Below, in pieces: positions 17,080 through 26,159 of a DNA stretch of 64,000 nucleotides. Source of the DNA: Nitrospira sp. Lineage in GTDB: Bacteria > Nitrospirota > Nitrospiria > Nitrospirales > Nitrospiraceae. The notes beneath the pieces were generated by a model, which searched no databases, was not told the DNA's origin, and was given only the letters and a program-made list of their open reading frames with translations. How positions within the stretch are numbered: position 1 is the first letter of the stretch; every line of letters begins with the position of its first letter. The stretch lies in NCBI GenBank assembly GCA_005239465.1, contig SPAW01000009.1, positions 63,166-127,165 on the forward strand, in the 5' to 3' direction. The position numbers and the translations under genes were made by a program.

Positions 17080-17337
17080 CTACGACCCGGAAGCGGAATC
17101 TTGCATGTCATCGTCATCGGAAGAGAACGCGCGAAGCTGCTTTTTCCCATTCTTATCTTGGACGAGGATTTCTACCTTCCGTTCAGCCTCTTCCAGTACT
17201 TTCAAGCAATTCTTCGAGAGACGAATCCCTTCCTCGAAAATCTTCAACGATTCATCAAGCGGCAGATCGCCCTTCTCTAATTCACCCACAATGGCTTCCA
17301 ACCGCGCCATCGCCTGCTCAAACTTTACTCCAGCCAC
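17080..17337 (-). CDS. xseB: Exodeoxyribonuclease VII small subunit
   Basis: 85-aa XseB: KFEQAMARLEAIVGELEKGD, then LPLDESLKIFEEGIRLSKNC, the two-helix hairpin that several copies of XseB wrap round the XseA coiled coil. The acidic tail (SSDDDDMQDS) is unstructured. It sits 52 bp downstream of xseA, as in most bacteria, and precedes tlyA. Exonuclease VII degrades single-stranded DNA to oligonucleotides. Confidence 0.95.
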   Translation of the reverse strand: MAGVKFEQAMARLEAIVGELEKGDLPLDESLKIFEEGIRLSKNCLKVLEEAERKVEILVQDKNGKKQLRAFSSDDDDMQDSASGS

Positions 17338-17389
17338 AACGATCTCCTCTTATCAAGAAGGTGTCATTATAACGGGTCCCGCCCGGCTT

Positions 17390-18772
17390 TTAAACCGACG
17401 GGTCCGTCATCACTTCCTCCACGGTACAGCGCAGTTGTCCCTTGGCCAGACGTGCCACGACTTCTTGCCCGGCAGACACTTGACTGGCATCACGAATCAC
17501 TTGGTGGGTGGAAACTGTCTCCACGATGCTGTACCCACGATCAAGAATTCCAAGCGGACTCAGATTATTCAAGCTCGTCAGGCAGGATCGCGCCGCTTGC
17601 TTCCGCCGATTCAAAGTGTATCGCATGACCCCCTCGAGACGCGAGAGTAATTGCGGCACCAGGGTCATACCATGACGCACGTGAGGCTCCGGGCTTCTGC
17701 TGACTAACTCATGCTTGAACGAGTGAACCTTTTCCCATCCTCGCCTTAGAACCCCTTGCACAGCCTGCCGCATCTGGACAACCGCTCCATCCACACGCTG
17801 CGCTTCCTCCAGAATCCGGAATCGAGTGTTTGCCAGATGAGCGAGCGCGAGGTCAAGCCGTTGACGCTCTTCACCACAGCGCCAGCTCATCGCCTGTCCA
17901 CAGCGAGTACTCAGCTCGCCAAGGTGCTCCACGACCTCGCTCAATACCGGAGTAACAGCTTCAGCGGCGGCTGATGGTGTGGGCGCCCGCATGTCAGCCG
18001 CAAAATCAGCTAGGGTAACATCTGTTTCGTGTCCCACGGCCGACACCACAGGAATACGCGATGCCACGATCGCGCGCACGACAAGTTCTTCATTGAAACT
18101 CCAGAGATCTTCCAAAGAACCACCCCCCCGCCCCACAATGATCACATCGACGTGGCCTAATTCGTTCAACGATCGAATGGCAGAGGCGATTTGTGCGGCA
18201 GCGCCATCTCCCTGGACCTGCACAGGCGCAATGATGATCTCGAGGATGGGACAGCGGCGATGCAGCACGGCAATGATGTCCTGAACCGCCGCTCCGGCCG
18301 GCGATGTAACAATCCCGATGGTGCGAGGGAAGGCCGGCAAGGGTCTCTTGCGATCCTGGTCAAAGAGTCCTTCCGCAGCGAGACGATTCTTGAGCTGCTC
18401 AAAGGCCAACTGCAGCGCACCGCGGCCTTTGGGCTCCATATGCTCAAGAATGATCTGGTACTCCCCGCGCAGCTCGTAGACCGTTACTCTTCCCCGCACG
18501 ATGACGTGAAGCCCGTCCTCCAAGCCGAACCGCAATCGAAGAGCGGTCGACTTGAAGATCACCGCCCGAATCTGACTGGAATCGTCCTTGAGCGTACAGT
18601 AGAGATGCCCGGATCCAGGCGCACGCAGGTTGGAGATTTCTCCTTCGAGCCATACTTCAGCAAAATCAGTTTCAAGAGACGCACGAACCAGGCCGGTCAG
18701 TTCCGAGACGGTGAGAATTCGTCTCGAGGAAGAGTCGGGAGACGGCAGGAAGGAGCGAGTACGAATGCTCGT
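17390..18772 (-). CDS. xseA: Exodeoxyribonuclease VII large subunit, non-canonical start
   Basis: Catalytic subunit. Visible: the N-terminal OB fold (RILTVSELTGLVRASLETD, EVWLEGEISNLRAPGSGHLY), the nuclease core PRTIGIVTSPAGAAVQDI, VDVIIVGRGGGSLEDLW, SAVGHETDVTLADFAADMRA, and the C-terminal LGILDRGYSIV strand. The OB fold lies upstream of the only in-frame ATG/GTG/TTG (GTG at 18562), so that GTG cannot be the true start. The frame is open to a TAA at 18787. The mRNA there has AAAGGAG at 18786-18780, and 7 nt on is ACG at 18772, a possible near-cognate start giving 460 aa; CTG at 18778 is closer. An upstream ATG at 18796 is in frame but ends at that TAA after three codons. Confidence 0.85.
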   Translation of the reverse strand, partial: TSIRTRSFLPSPDSSSRRILTVSELTGLVRASLETDFAEVWLEGEISNLRAPGSGHLYCTLKDDSSQIRAVIFKSTALRLRFGLEDGLHVIVRGRVTVYELRGEYQIILEHMEPKGRGALQLAFEQLKNRLAAEGLFDQDRKRPLPAFPRTIGIVTSPAGAAVQDIIAVLHRRCPILEIIIAPVQVQGDGAAAQIASAIRSLNELGHVDVIIVGRGGGSLEDLWSFNEELVVRAIVASRIPVVSAVGHETDVTLADFAADMRAPTPSAAAEAVTPVLSEVVEHLGELSTRCGQAMSWRCGEERQRLDLALAHLANTRFRILEEAQRVDGAVVQMRQAVQGVLRRGWEKVHSFKHELVSRSPEPHVRHGMTLVPQLLSRLEGVMRYTLNRRKQAARSCLTSLNNLSPLGILDRGYSIVETVSTHQVIRDASQVSAGQEVVARLAKGQLRCTVEEVMTDPSV

Positions 18773-18864
18773 GGGCAGTCTCCTTTACAAACTCATGTAA
18801 AGCGATTGCGGCTTATTCAACAATCAATACTTAAAGTATCTCGCGCAATGATCAGAAATTTCTT

Positions 18865-19097
18865 CGCGGGATGCTCACAAAGGTCGCTGACGAGGCCGCA
18901 GCTAGCAAAAGGGACTGTCGCGGCTCGACTGAGCTCGCCGAAGTCCCTTCCGACCGGCGACTGTCCCTGTTCTGTTTAAATAGCGGGACAGGCACGGTTC
19001 GACTGAGCTCGCCGAAGTCCGGCAATGCCGCAGCCAGTCCCCAGAGGCCTCTGCGCGCCGCGAGAACGAAGCCCGCGGACTTTTTCAGCATCCCGCG
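18865..19097. repeat. TIR-bounded intergenic element (copy 1)
   Basis: A 233-bp element bounded by perfect 11-bp inverted repeats CGCGGGATGCT / AGCATCCCGCG, with similarity continuing inward (the right end reads GGACTTTTTCAGCATCCCGC). A second member lies at 29034-29190. Inside, TCGACTGAGCTCGCCGAAG occurs twice (about 18926 and 18999), and GGGACTGTC/GGGACAGGC-like words recur. It starts directly after the ymdB stop and fills the xseA-ymdB gap; no ORF is evident. It is MITE- or REP-like. Confidence 0.6.
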
Positions 19098-19877
19098 CTA
19101 GTCGATGATGCGAATTCGTTCAAAGGCGATTGCCTTACCCAGGCGCGCATCGAGTTCGAGCAACACCGCACAAAATACCGACGGTCCTGATGCCACTTCA
19201 AAACGGCGCGGCATGCCTGTCAGAAATTTATCGATAGCCAGTTCTTTTTTCACTCCGATCACCGAATGGAGCGGCCCGGTCATCCCAATATCAGTAATAT
19301 AGGCCGTTCCTTTGGGAAGAATCTGATCGTCGGCGGTTTGCACATGCGTATGGGTTCCTACCACAGCCGTCACATCACCATCCAAATAGTGGCCCATGGC
19401 CATCTTTTCTGACGTGGCCTCCGCATGCATGTCGACGATCACCGCCGATGTCTCTTGCTTTAATCGTGACAATTCACGTTTCGCCACTTGAAAAGGGCAA
19501 TCGATCGTCGGCATGTACGCCCGCCCCATCAACTGGAGAACTGCAAGCCGTTCTCCACCGGCTGTCTCAATGACCACGCTCCCTTTCCCGGGAACCCCAG
19601 CCGGATAGTTCGCCGGCCGCAGCAAGCGCGATTCACGAGGAAAGTAATCCAGCACTTCCTTCTTGTCCCACGCATGGTTGCCCGTGGTGATCACCGATAA
19701 GCCCATTTCGAAGAGCTCTTCCGCCAACGCCGGCGTAATACCGAATCCACCTGCGACATTCTCGCCGTTTCCGATCACCACATCGATTTGACGCTGCGCG
19801 ACCAGTCGCGGCACCGCACGGGCCACCGCCCGCCGGCCCGGCTCTCCCATAATGTCGCCGATACACAGTATCTTCAT
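19098..19877 (-). CDS. ymdB: YmdB-type metallophosphoesterase (TIGR00282)
   Basis: 259-aa calcineurin-like phosphodiesterase. Metal ligands are seen in the order [27 protein letters not shown], and THTHVQTAD with [10 protein letters not shown]. In Bacillus YmdB hydrolyses cyclic nucleotides and influences RNase-Y-dependent mRNA decay; it is commonly next to rny, as here, where the start overlaps the rny stop by 4 bp. Cytoplasmic, with no signal peptide. Role in this organism inferred from the linkage. Confidence 0.92.
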   Translation of the reverse strand: MKILCIGDIMGEPGRRAVARAVPRLVAQRQIDVVIGNGENVAGGFGITPALAEELFEMGLSVITTGNHAWDKKEVLDYFPRESRLLRPANYPAGVPGKGSVVIETAGGERLAVLQLMGRAYMPTIDCPFQVAKRELSRLKQETSAVIVDMHAEATSEKMAMGHYLDGDVTAVVGTHTHVQTADDQILPKGTAYITDIGMTGPLHSVIGVKKELAIDKFLTGMPRRFEVASGPSVFCAVLLELDARLGKAIAFERIRIID

Positions 19878-21430
19878 TTGGCGTATTCCACGTACCGGCT
19901 TTCTCGAATGACGGTGACCTTGATCTGCCCGGGATAGGTCAACTCCTGTTCTATTTTCTTCGCGAGTTCACGAGAGAGCTGGAACGACTCAGCGTCGGTG
20001 ATGTCTTCCTGTCGCACGATCACACGAATCTCACGCCCCGCTTGAATCGCGTAGGCCTTCTGAACGCCCTTCTGTCCCATGGCCAACGATTCAAGTTTCT
20101 CCAAACGTTTCACGTAGGACTCCAGCGCTTCCCGCCGGGCTCCAGGACGTGCTGCCGACAGCGCCTCAGCCGCCGCCACTAAGACGCTCTCTGGACAAAT
20201 CGGCTCCACCTGCTCATGGTGGGCGGCAATCGCGTTCACGATCTTAGGGGACTCGCCGTACTTCTTGGCGATCTCGGCCCCCAGCATGGCATGCGGCCCT
20301 TCTTCTTCGTGGCTGACTGCCTTGCCGATATCGTGGAGCAAGGCCCCGCGCCGCGCCAGCCTGGCATCGAGGCCCAGTTCTGACGCCATGATGCCGCAAA
20401 TGTAGGAAGCTTCCCGAGCATGATAGAGATTGTTCTGCCCATAGCTCGTCCGATACTTCAGGCGTCCCAACACTTTGATCAGTTCGGGGTGGAAATCTGA
20501 AAGCCCCAGCTCGAAAATTATCTTCTCGGCTTCCTCATACATCAGCTTATCGATGTCATCCTTCACCTTTCCCACAATTTCTTCAATTCGCGTGGGATGA
20601 ATTCGACCATCGTGCATCAGCCGTTCAAGCGAGACCTTTGCAATCTCACGACGTAAGGGATCGAATCCTGAGATGATCACCGCTTCAGGCGTCTCATCGA
20701 TAATCAAATCAATCCCTGTGGCTGCCTCAATCGCGCGGATGTTCCGTCCTTCCCGACCAATGATCCGACCCTTCATCGCGTCGTTCGGAATCGGAACCAC
20801 AGAGATCGTCGACTCCGATACGTAGTCACGCACCACCCGCTGAATGGATCTGGTGATGATTTCGCGGGCTTCCCGCTCGGCATTCTCACGCGCCTCTTCG
20901 ATCGTTCGCTTGACCATGCCGGCCGCATCCAGTCGCGCCTGCGATTCCATTTCGACGATCAAGTGTTTCTTGGCTTCTTCCGCCGTCATGCCGGCCACGC
21001 GTTCCAGTGCCTCGCGATGCTCCCGTTCGGCCTTGGCACAAGCGGATTCCTTCGCCGCAAGCCCCTCTTCCCGTCGCGTGGATTCCTGCTCCCGTCTCTG
21101 TGTCTCGCTCTCCCGCTTCTCCAAGGTCGCAAGCTTCCGATCGAGGCTTTCTTCTCGTTGGATGAGGCGCTTTTCGACCGCCGAGAGCTCGACGAGCTTG
21201 GCCTTCTGCTCCTTCTCCAACTCCGATTTCGCCTGAAAGACAAGATCTTTGGCTTCAAACTTGGCCTCTTTCAGGACATTCTCAGCCTCACGCTGCGCAT
21301 TCTGCACAACGTGTTTGGCCTGCTCCTCCATCTCGGCCCGTTTGGCAGCAGCCATGTTGCGCCGCACCAATTCGAATAACCCAACACCCACGAGGGCTCC
21401 GAAAAGCCCACACAATATGTAAGCGACCAT
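19874..21430 (-). CDS. rny: Ribonuclease Y
   Basis: Membrane-anchored endoribonuclease that initiates mRNA decay, 518 aa. In order: N-terminal transmembrane helix ([20 protein letters not shown]), a long charged coiled coil (to about residue 180), a KH domain ([20 protein letters not shown]), an HD domain ([10 protein letters not shown] and [15 protein letters not shown]), and the conserved C-terminus [11 protein letters not shown] start at 21430, the Met just before the membrane helix; the frame is open 22 codons further without family similarity. It precedes ymdB with a 4-bp overlap. Confidence 0.96.
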   Translation of the reverse strand: MVAYILCGLFGALVGVGLFELVRRNMAAAKRAEMEEQAKHVVQNAQREAENVLKEAKFEAKDLVFQAKSELEKEQKAKLVELSAVEKRLIQREESLDRKLATLEKRESETQRREQESTRREEGLAAKESACAKAEREHREALERVAGMTAEEAKKHLIVEMESQARLDAAGMVKRTIEEARENAEREAREIITRSIQRVVRDYVSESTISVVPIPNDAMKGRIIGREGRNIRAIEAATGIDLIIDETPEAVIISGFDPLRREIAKVSLERLMHDGRIHPTRIEEIVGKVKDDIDKLMYEEAEKIIFELGLSDFHPELIKVLGRLKYRTSYGQNNLYHAREASYICGIMASELGLDARLARRGALLHDIGKAVSHEEEGPHAMLGAEIAKKYGESPKIVNAIAAHHEQVEPICPESVLVAAAEALSAARPGARREALESYVKRLEKLESLAMGQKGVQKAYAIQAGREIRVIVRQEDITDAESFQLSRELAKKIEQELTYPGQIKVTVIRESRYVEYAK

Positions 21431-21619
21431 TGAGGTTGAAATGGGAGTCACCCCCTTCTCGGAATAACCAGGCAAGCACACCTGGTTCACACACACGGTA
21501 ACGCTTCAGATTAAGCGGGGTTCGTATGGACGGAGGAGGCCCAGGAGATCGCTAGCAGCTCAGCTCAGAAACGTACGAGATCGTTTGTTTACTTGCACGA
21601 CACCACCGAAGTTCCTCCC

Positions 21620-21815
21620 GCCGCCCCTCGATCGTAGGATCAGGAAACGCCGAGATCCCAGCCGTCGAAGAGGAATGGCTAAAGAAACAGGTACGGCATG
21701 TTGATACTCACCATGACCGGCTAGCAGCCACCGTCCACCATCTACAACCTGTTGCTGCATGTTCCACAGGAATTGCCGGGTGGGAGTGACCCACATGATG
21801 AGAATCCACCGGACT
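21620..21815 (-). ncRNA. Candidate structured RNA between zapA and rny (possible 6S RNA)
   Basis: The 590-bp gap between zapA and rny is large for this compact operon and has no credible gene. Downstream of zapA on the same strand is the usual site of ssrS (6S RNA). On the minus strand AACAGGT (21753-21747) pairs perfectly with ACCTGTT (21692-21686). Outside it CCCGGC (21780-21775) pairs with GCTGGG (21662-21657), leaving a large internal bubble, and a GTGGG/CCCAC hairpin sits at 21794-21780. Size and rod-with-bubble form suit 6S RNA, but no consensus or clear promoter was found. Boundaries are guesses. Confidence 0.3.
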
Positions 21816-21980
21816 AATACATCGTACTTTGACACCCAAACGTTCTCTGTCGCGCTCACAACGCTCGTTTCCAGTTGAGTCAACTATTCTGAAAAGGTGC
21901 TCCTAGTTTACCGCTTATCCACAAGCACACCCGCCTAACATCTCATTCTGCCGCCACGATAACAAAGGGCCTCTTTGAAA

Positions 21981-21999
21981 GCAAGGTGAAACTTGCTAT
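21981..21999 (-). terminator. Possible terminator after zapA
   Basis: On the minus strand AGCAAG-TTTCACC-TTGCTTT forms a 5-6 bp stem followed by three Ts, about 20 nt past the zapA stop. Weak. Confidence 0.35.
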
Positions 22000-22020
22000 C
22001 TAAAGGTGAAACTGGCGAAC

Positions 22021-22317
22021 TTATCGAAAGAGTGATGTCGGCATCTGCTCTTCGATGGATTCCATCAAGGTTACCATCCGCCGGTCGATATCGTCCTCCC
22101 CTTGCACCCGTTTCTTTTCGGATTCAAAGAACTGATGGGCGAGATTAATGGCCGTCAACACGGCCAATTTCGAAGGGGTCGCCGTTTTCATCCCTTCAGC
22201 CAGATGTTTCATGTGATCATCGACGAAATGGGCCAGACGCCGAATATAGGCATCGTCGGCATCCCCGCGGATCGCGTACCGTTGGCCGTAGATTTCGACA
22301 TCAATGGTCTTAGTCAA
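22021..22317 (-). CDS. zapA: Cell division protein ZapA
   Basis: 98-aa FtsZ-ring stabiliser. The N-terminal globular part (TKTIDVEIYGQRYAIRGDAD, YIRRLAHFVDDHM) and the C-terminal coiled-coil helix (KLAVLTAINLAHQFFESEKK) are diagnostic. It overlaps the preceding coiled-coil gene by 8 bp and lies in the slt-zapB-zapA-rny run. It binds FtsZ filaments at midcell. Confidence 0.93.
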   Translation of the reverse strand: MTKTIDVEIYGQRYAIRGDADDAYIRRLAHFVDDHMKHLAEGMKTATPSKLAVLTAINLAHQFFESEKKRVQGEDDIDRRMVTLMESIEEQMPTSLFR

Positions 22318-22564
22318 GGGTCACCTCCTTGGGATCGTCCACACATTCAAGCAGTTCGATCTCACCCATTACTTTTTCAATTCTCGACTTGATATCGATC
22401 CGCTCCTTTTCCCATCGGCGATTCAAGTCATCCTGCGAACCCAATCGCTGGCGAGCCGCCTTGACCTCATCTTCCAACGACGCATTTTCCCGCTTCAGTT
22501 CCTGCACCAGTTGCACCAAGTCCCTGATTCGAGTTTCAAGCGCGTCAAGACGATCCAACGCCAT
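22310..22564 (-). CDS. Small coiled-coil protein, ZapB-like
   Basis: 84-aa protein made almost entirely of heptads (LDRLDALETRIRDLVQLVQE, LKRENASLEDEVKAARQRLG), like ZapB. It overlaps zapA by 8 bp, which supports a shared role in division-ring organisation. The ATG at 22564 has an upstream AGAGGAAAAGAG site; a GTG at 22585 would add seven residues. Coiled-coil sequence is low in information, so the call rests mainly on neighbourhood. Confidence 0.72.
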   Translation of the reverse strand: MALDRLDALETRIRDLVQLVQELKRENASLEDEVKAARQRLGSQDDLNRRWEKERIDIKSRIEKVMGEIELLECVDDPKEVTLD

Positions 22565-22628
22565 AGCAATCTCTTTTCCTCTCACCCCTATGGATTGGGG
22601 CGCACTATAAAAACTTCACAACATCTTG

Positions 22629-24923
22629 TCAAGAAATGGGTTTCGGCTGACCAGCAAGGCGCATATATTCTTTGTAGCTACGGAGCACGCGCTTCACATA
22701 CTGCCTGGTCTCTTGGAACTGGATCAACTCTACAAACTCGTCTTCACTCCGTCCGCGATGTGCTGCCAACCAGTTCTCCACGACGATCGGACCGGCATTA
22801 TAGGCCGCAATGGTCTGCACCACGTTGCCGGAAAACTGTGCGAGCAACTGTTCAACGTACCGAACCCCGATTCGGATATTGGTCTCCTGATCGAACAGAT
22901 CCTCCCGCACCACACCGGGGAGATGATGACGCTGGGCCACCGCATTGGCGGTTGCGGGCATAACCTGCATCAGCCCGATGGCCCCAACACGGGAAACTGC
23001 ACGCCAATCGTATTGACTTTCTTCCCTGATGATTGCCGCGACGAAAAAGGGATCGACCCCATTGGCCCCCTGCGTCTTGATCGTGGGAATCAGCCCTGTG
23101 GGATAGGCCACGCTCCAGAGGTCGGCCGCCACAGTTCCGCCGGTTCGCTCCAGTCTGTCGCGGAATCGGGCCCGCACGAGGCGCAACGCATGATGATAGG
23201 CCCCGACTTCATTTAACATGATGGATAATGCCATCAACGCGTCGGGTTCTCGACTGTAGTGGTCCGTCAGGGCGGTGAGTTCTCTTGCTGCGTCCTGCTC
23301 AAGACCAAGAGTCCTGAGTTCAACCGCTCGCCGATAGGCCGGCTGCTGCTCAATTTCCGTCCGATTGTTGTGCTGAAGCGCCTGTGTCGCGTCTGAAACT
23401 GATTGACCCGAAGAAGCTACAACCACAGAGTCCTCCTGCTCAGTGGGAGCGGAAACAGGTATGTCCGTCTGCTCTCGCGCCAGTTGGCAGTAGTAGGTGT
23501 AGGGGTACCGCTGGCAGAGGAGCAGGAATAACTCGCGCGATTTCGGACTACCGGTATGGCCGTAAGAACGGGCCATCCAGTAGAGCGCCTGCGGTTCAAA
23601 GTCGCTGTCCCGCTGATCGACGATGTGCTGCCACACGGCGATCGCGTCGCGATGGCGAGCCGTTCGATAGAACACCCAGCCCTCTCGCCATTGTGCTTCA
23701 GCCCGCTGGGATGCCGGCTCTCCTGACTTGTCGACCTGCCGATACTTCGCCATCGCCTCATCAAACTGAGCCTGATCCTCCAGCCAGATCCCGGCGAACA
23801 ACATGATTTGTCCCTTCTGTTCGGGAAGCAGCGATCGGTTATGCAGAGTCCGACTCAGATCCAGCAGCTTCGCTCCAAGCCCCTGCCGGAGATACACCCG
23901 GGCCAACCACACGGTGGCTTCGTTAGATTGAGCCACCTGCTCTCCTGCAAGCGCATGAAAGGTCTCACGCGCCTGATCGTAGAGCTTCAGCCGAACTTGG
24001 GCGACACCCAGTTTGAGCATGGCCTCCCCGCGGTGGGAAGATGAGGGATCTTTCGCGAGAAACTTCTTCAGCTCCTCGATGGCTTCAACATGGAGGGCCT
24101 GCCCCAGAAAAGCCTGGGCTCGGGTGTAGTGCTCATCCGGCTGCGGCGCCCAGGGCTCCCCTCCGATGTTGGTCGCAAGCAGAGCCTCTGCCTCCTTCGC
24201 TTCCTTCGTCTGCGGAAACTTCATCCATAACTGCTTCAGAGTCTCCCTGCCTTCCGCAAGTTGATTCTCCCGAAGATAGCAGGCAGCTAACCGCAACCAG
24301 GCTTGAGAGATCTGTGGCTCTTTGTCGCTCAGACTCACTGCTTTGACGAGCCAGGCGACGGCTTCGGGACAGCTGGAGGCTTGATACCAGGCTTCCCCGG
24401 CACGGAGGGTCACTTGATCGAAGAGGTTCGAATCAGGGACTGCTTGCGGCACGGCCTCGAACATGGCCGCCGCTTCCTTGGCATCACCCAAGTGAAGCAA
24501 GGCCTCACCCATCCAGAATCGAATATAGTCATCGAGAACAGGGAAGTCCCGCTGAGCGGCACGAAGATACTGTATGGCGGCAGCCGGGTTCCGCTCGATC
24601 AGTATCACGCCAGACAGCAATCCCGCTCGCTTGGCCCAGAGCGAAGCCGGGAACTGCTCCATCACTCTGCGGAGCCGTTCGAGCTTGAGCGCCACAACTT
24701 GATCCCTGGTCAAGACATTGCCCAGCCGCTCTTTAGGCCAGGCTGCCGCTGTGAAACAGTCCTCCCCGGACGCACAGCTTTCCTCATTTTGCTGCGCAGA
24801 AGCCGCAACTTGCGCCGCATGTGCGTCACGGAATGCAGCTCCCTCGCCAATCAACAGGACCACCATGGAAACCAGCACGATACCGCGGCCTATGATTGAA
24901 CAATGTTCAGTACGGGTAATCAT
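22629..24923 (-). CDS. Soluble lytic murein transglycosylase (Slt-like) with TPR repeats
   Basis: 764-aa periplasmic enzyme cleaving peptidoglycan. It has a signal peptide (GIVLVSMVVLLIGEGAAF, cleavage near AHAA) and an alpha-superhelical TPR-like body (residues 60-560, repeats such as AEAQWREGWVFYRTARHRDA). A C-terminal SLT domain carries the catalytic Glu in REESQYDWRAVSRVGAIGLM followed by QVMPATA, and AYNAGP / ETRQYVKRVL. GGGAGAATT 5 nt before the ATG at 24923 sets the start. It heads the run with zapB-zapA and diverges from rlmN. Resembles E. coli Slt70 in layout. Confidence 0.93.
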   Translation of the reverse strand: MITRTEHCSIIGRGIVLVSMVVLLIGEGAAFRDAHAAQVAASAQQNEESCASGEDCFTAAAWPKERLGNVLTRDQVVALKLERLRRVMEQFPASLWAKRAGLLSGVILIERNPAAAIQYLRAAQRDFPVLDDYIRFWMGEALLHLGDAKEAAAMFEAVPQAVPDSNLFDQVTLRAGEAWYQASSCPEAVAWLVKAVSLSDKEPQISQAWLRLAACYLRENQLAEGRETLKQLWMKFPQTKEAKEAEALLATNIGGEPWAPQPDEHYTRAQAFLGQALHVEAIEELKKFLAKDPSSSHRGEAMLKLGVAQVRLKLYDQARETFHALAGEQVAQSNEATVWLARVYLRQGLGAKLLDLSRTLHNRSLLPEQKGQIMLFAGIWLEDQAQFDEAMAKYRQVDKSGEPASQRAEAQWREGWVFYRTARHRDAIAVWQHIVDQRDSDFEPQALYWMARSYGHTGSPKSRELFLLLCQRYPYTYYCQLAREQTDIPVSAPTEQEDSVVVASSGQSVSDATQALQHNNRTEIEQQPAYRRAVELRTLGLEQDAARELTALTDHYSREPDALMALSIMLNEVGAYHHALRLVRARFRDRLERTGGTVAADLWSVAYPTGLIPTIKTQGANGVDPFFVAAIIREESQYDWRAVSRVGAIGLMQVMPATANAVAQRHHLPGVVREDLFDQETNIRIGVRYVEQLLAQFSGNVVQTIAAYNAGPIVVENWLAAHRGRSEDEFVELIQFQETRQYVKRVLRSYKEYMRLAGQPKPIS

Positions 24924-25072
24924 AATTCTCCCTCGTTGTTCATTATATACGCCACGGACCACAATGGAAGAAGTTTCATGACCACCCCGCTGCCCTCGCG
25001 GCTCCGCTGTGTTGGTTTTATCGTCATTTATGGTAGGCTCCACGCAACGAAACGATACCGAGAGTGTGCTCC

Positions 25073-26158
25073 ATGCCACAACCGAACGCTCTGATCAACT
25101 TATTGGGCCTCACCGAACTACAGATGATAAAGTTCGTTCGCATACAGAGATGGCCGGACTATCGCGCAGGACAAATCCTCCGCTGGCTCTACCAACGGCG
25201 CGCGCGTGCCATCACCCAAATGACCGATCTCTCCACGCGCGATCGGCTGACGTTGACCGAGCTCGCGACTATTCACCGCTCGACCCACTGTACTGTACTG
25301 ACGTCTCAGGACGGAACGCGCAAACTCCTGCTGACGCTCGACGACGGCATGACGATTGAAACCGTGCTGATTCCAGATGCCGCGCGGCTGACGCTGTGCG
25401 TCTCAACCCAGGTCGGCTGCATGTTGGATTGCGGCTTCTGTCTGACCGGTACCATGGGGCTGCATCGCAACTTAAAATCCTACGAAATTGTCGACCAAGT
25501 ATTGACCGCCCAAGACCAGCTGGCCGCCGATGAGCGCATTACCAATCTGGTCTTCATGGGAATGGGAGAACCCTTAGCCAATCTGGATGCACTCGCGACC
25601 GCAATCACCTGCCTGACCAATAAGTCGTGGGGCCTCGGATGGTCGCCCAAACGCATTATAGTTTCTACAGCGGGCCTCGCGTCTCGCCTAAAGGAGGTCG
25701 CGGCGCTCGGCGTGAATCTGGCGATCTCCCTTAATGCCACCACGGAAGAGCAACGCCGAGACCTGATGCCCGCCGTTAGCGAGATCGCCTCGCTTAAATC
25801 GTTACTGGCTGCCTGCCGCCGCTATCCATGCGCACCGAATCGGCGACTGACCTTTGAATATGTCCTCTTAGCCGGCGTGAACGATCGCCCCGCCGATGCC
25901 CAACGCCTGGTGAAACTGCTCAGAGGGATGAGGTGCAAGGTAAATCTGATTCCTTTTAACGAATTTCCCGGAAGCCGCTTTCATCGTCCACCAGGCCGCG
26001 ACGTCCTCCACTTTCAATCTGCGCTCCGCGAAGCCGGCATCGATGTCTTTGTTCGCAAAAGCCGGGGGCGAGACGTGCTCGGCGCCTGCGGACAATTAGG
26101 AGAGCACTCCGCCGGCCGCGAATCAGTTACCTTGACACCAATCGAATCACGTTGTTAG
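25073..26158 (+). CDS. rlmN: Dual-specificity 23S rRNA/tRNA adenine-C2 methyltransferase RlmN
   Basis: Radical-SAM enzyme methylating C2 of A2503 in 23S rRNA and A37 in some tRNAs; 361 aa. The CxxxCxxC cluster is CMLDCGFC, followed by LTGTMGLHRNL, the GMGEPLAN block, STAGLASRLKEVA, ISLNATTEEQRRDLMPA, and the C-terminal VFVRKSRGRDVLGACGQL with the mechanistic Cys. The ATG at 25073 is preferred; a GTG at 25064 is 9 bp upstream with only a weak GAGAG site between. It is divergent from slt and 1 bp from the M16 protease. Confidence 0.96.
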   Translation: MPQPNALINLLGLTELQMIKFVRIQRWPDYRAGQILRWLYQRRARAITQMTDLSTRDRLTLTELATIHRSTHCTVLTSQDGTRKLLLTLDDGMTIETVLIPDAARLTLCVSTQVGCMLDCGFCLTGTMGLHRNLKSYEIVDQVLTAQDQLAADERITNLVFMGMGEPLANLDALATAITCLTNKSWGLGWSPKRIIVSTAGLASRLKEVAALGVNLAISLNATTEEQRRDLMPAVSEIASLKSLLAACRRYPCAPNRRLTFEYVLLAGVNDRPADAQRLVKLLRGMRCKVNLIPFNEFPGSRFHRPPGRDVLHFQSALREAGIDVFVRKSRGRDVLGACGQLGEHSAGRESVTLTPIESRC

Positions 26159-26159
26159 C

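Noticed and set aside
18562..18564. GTG as the xseA start
   Set aside because: It would delete most of the OB fold, which is clearly coded upstream in the same frame.
21560..21883. 107-codon minus-strand reading frame
   Set aside because: No ribosome-binding site, no family resemblance, odd composition, and it overlaps the RNA-like pairing; probably chance.
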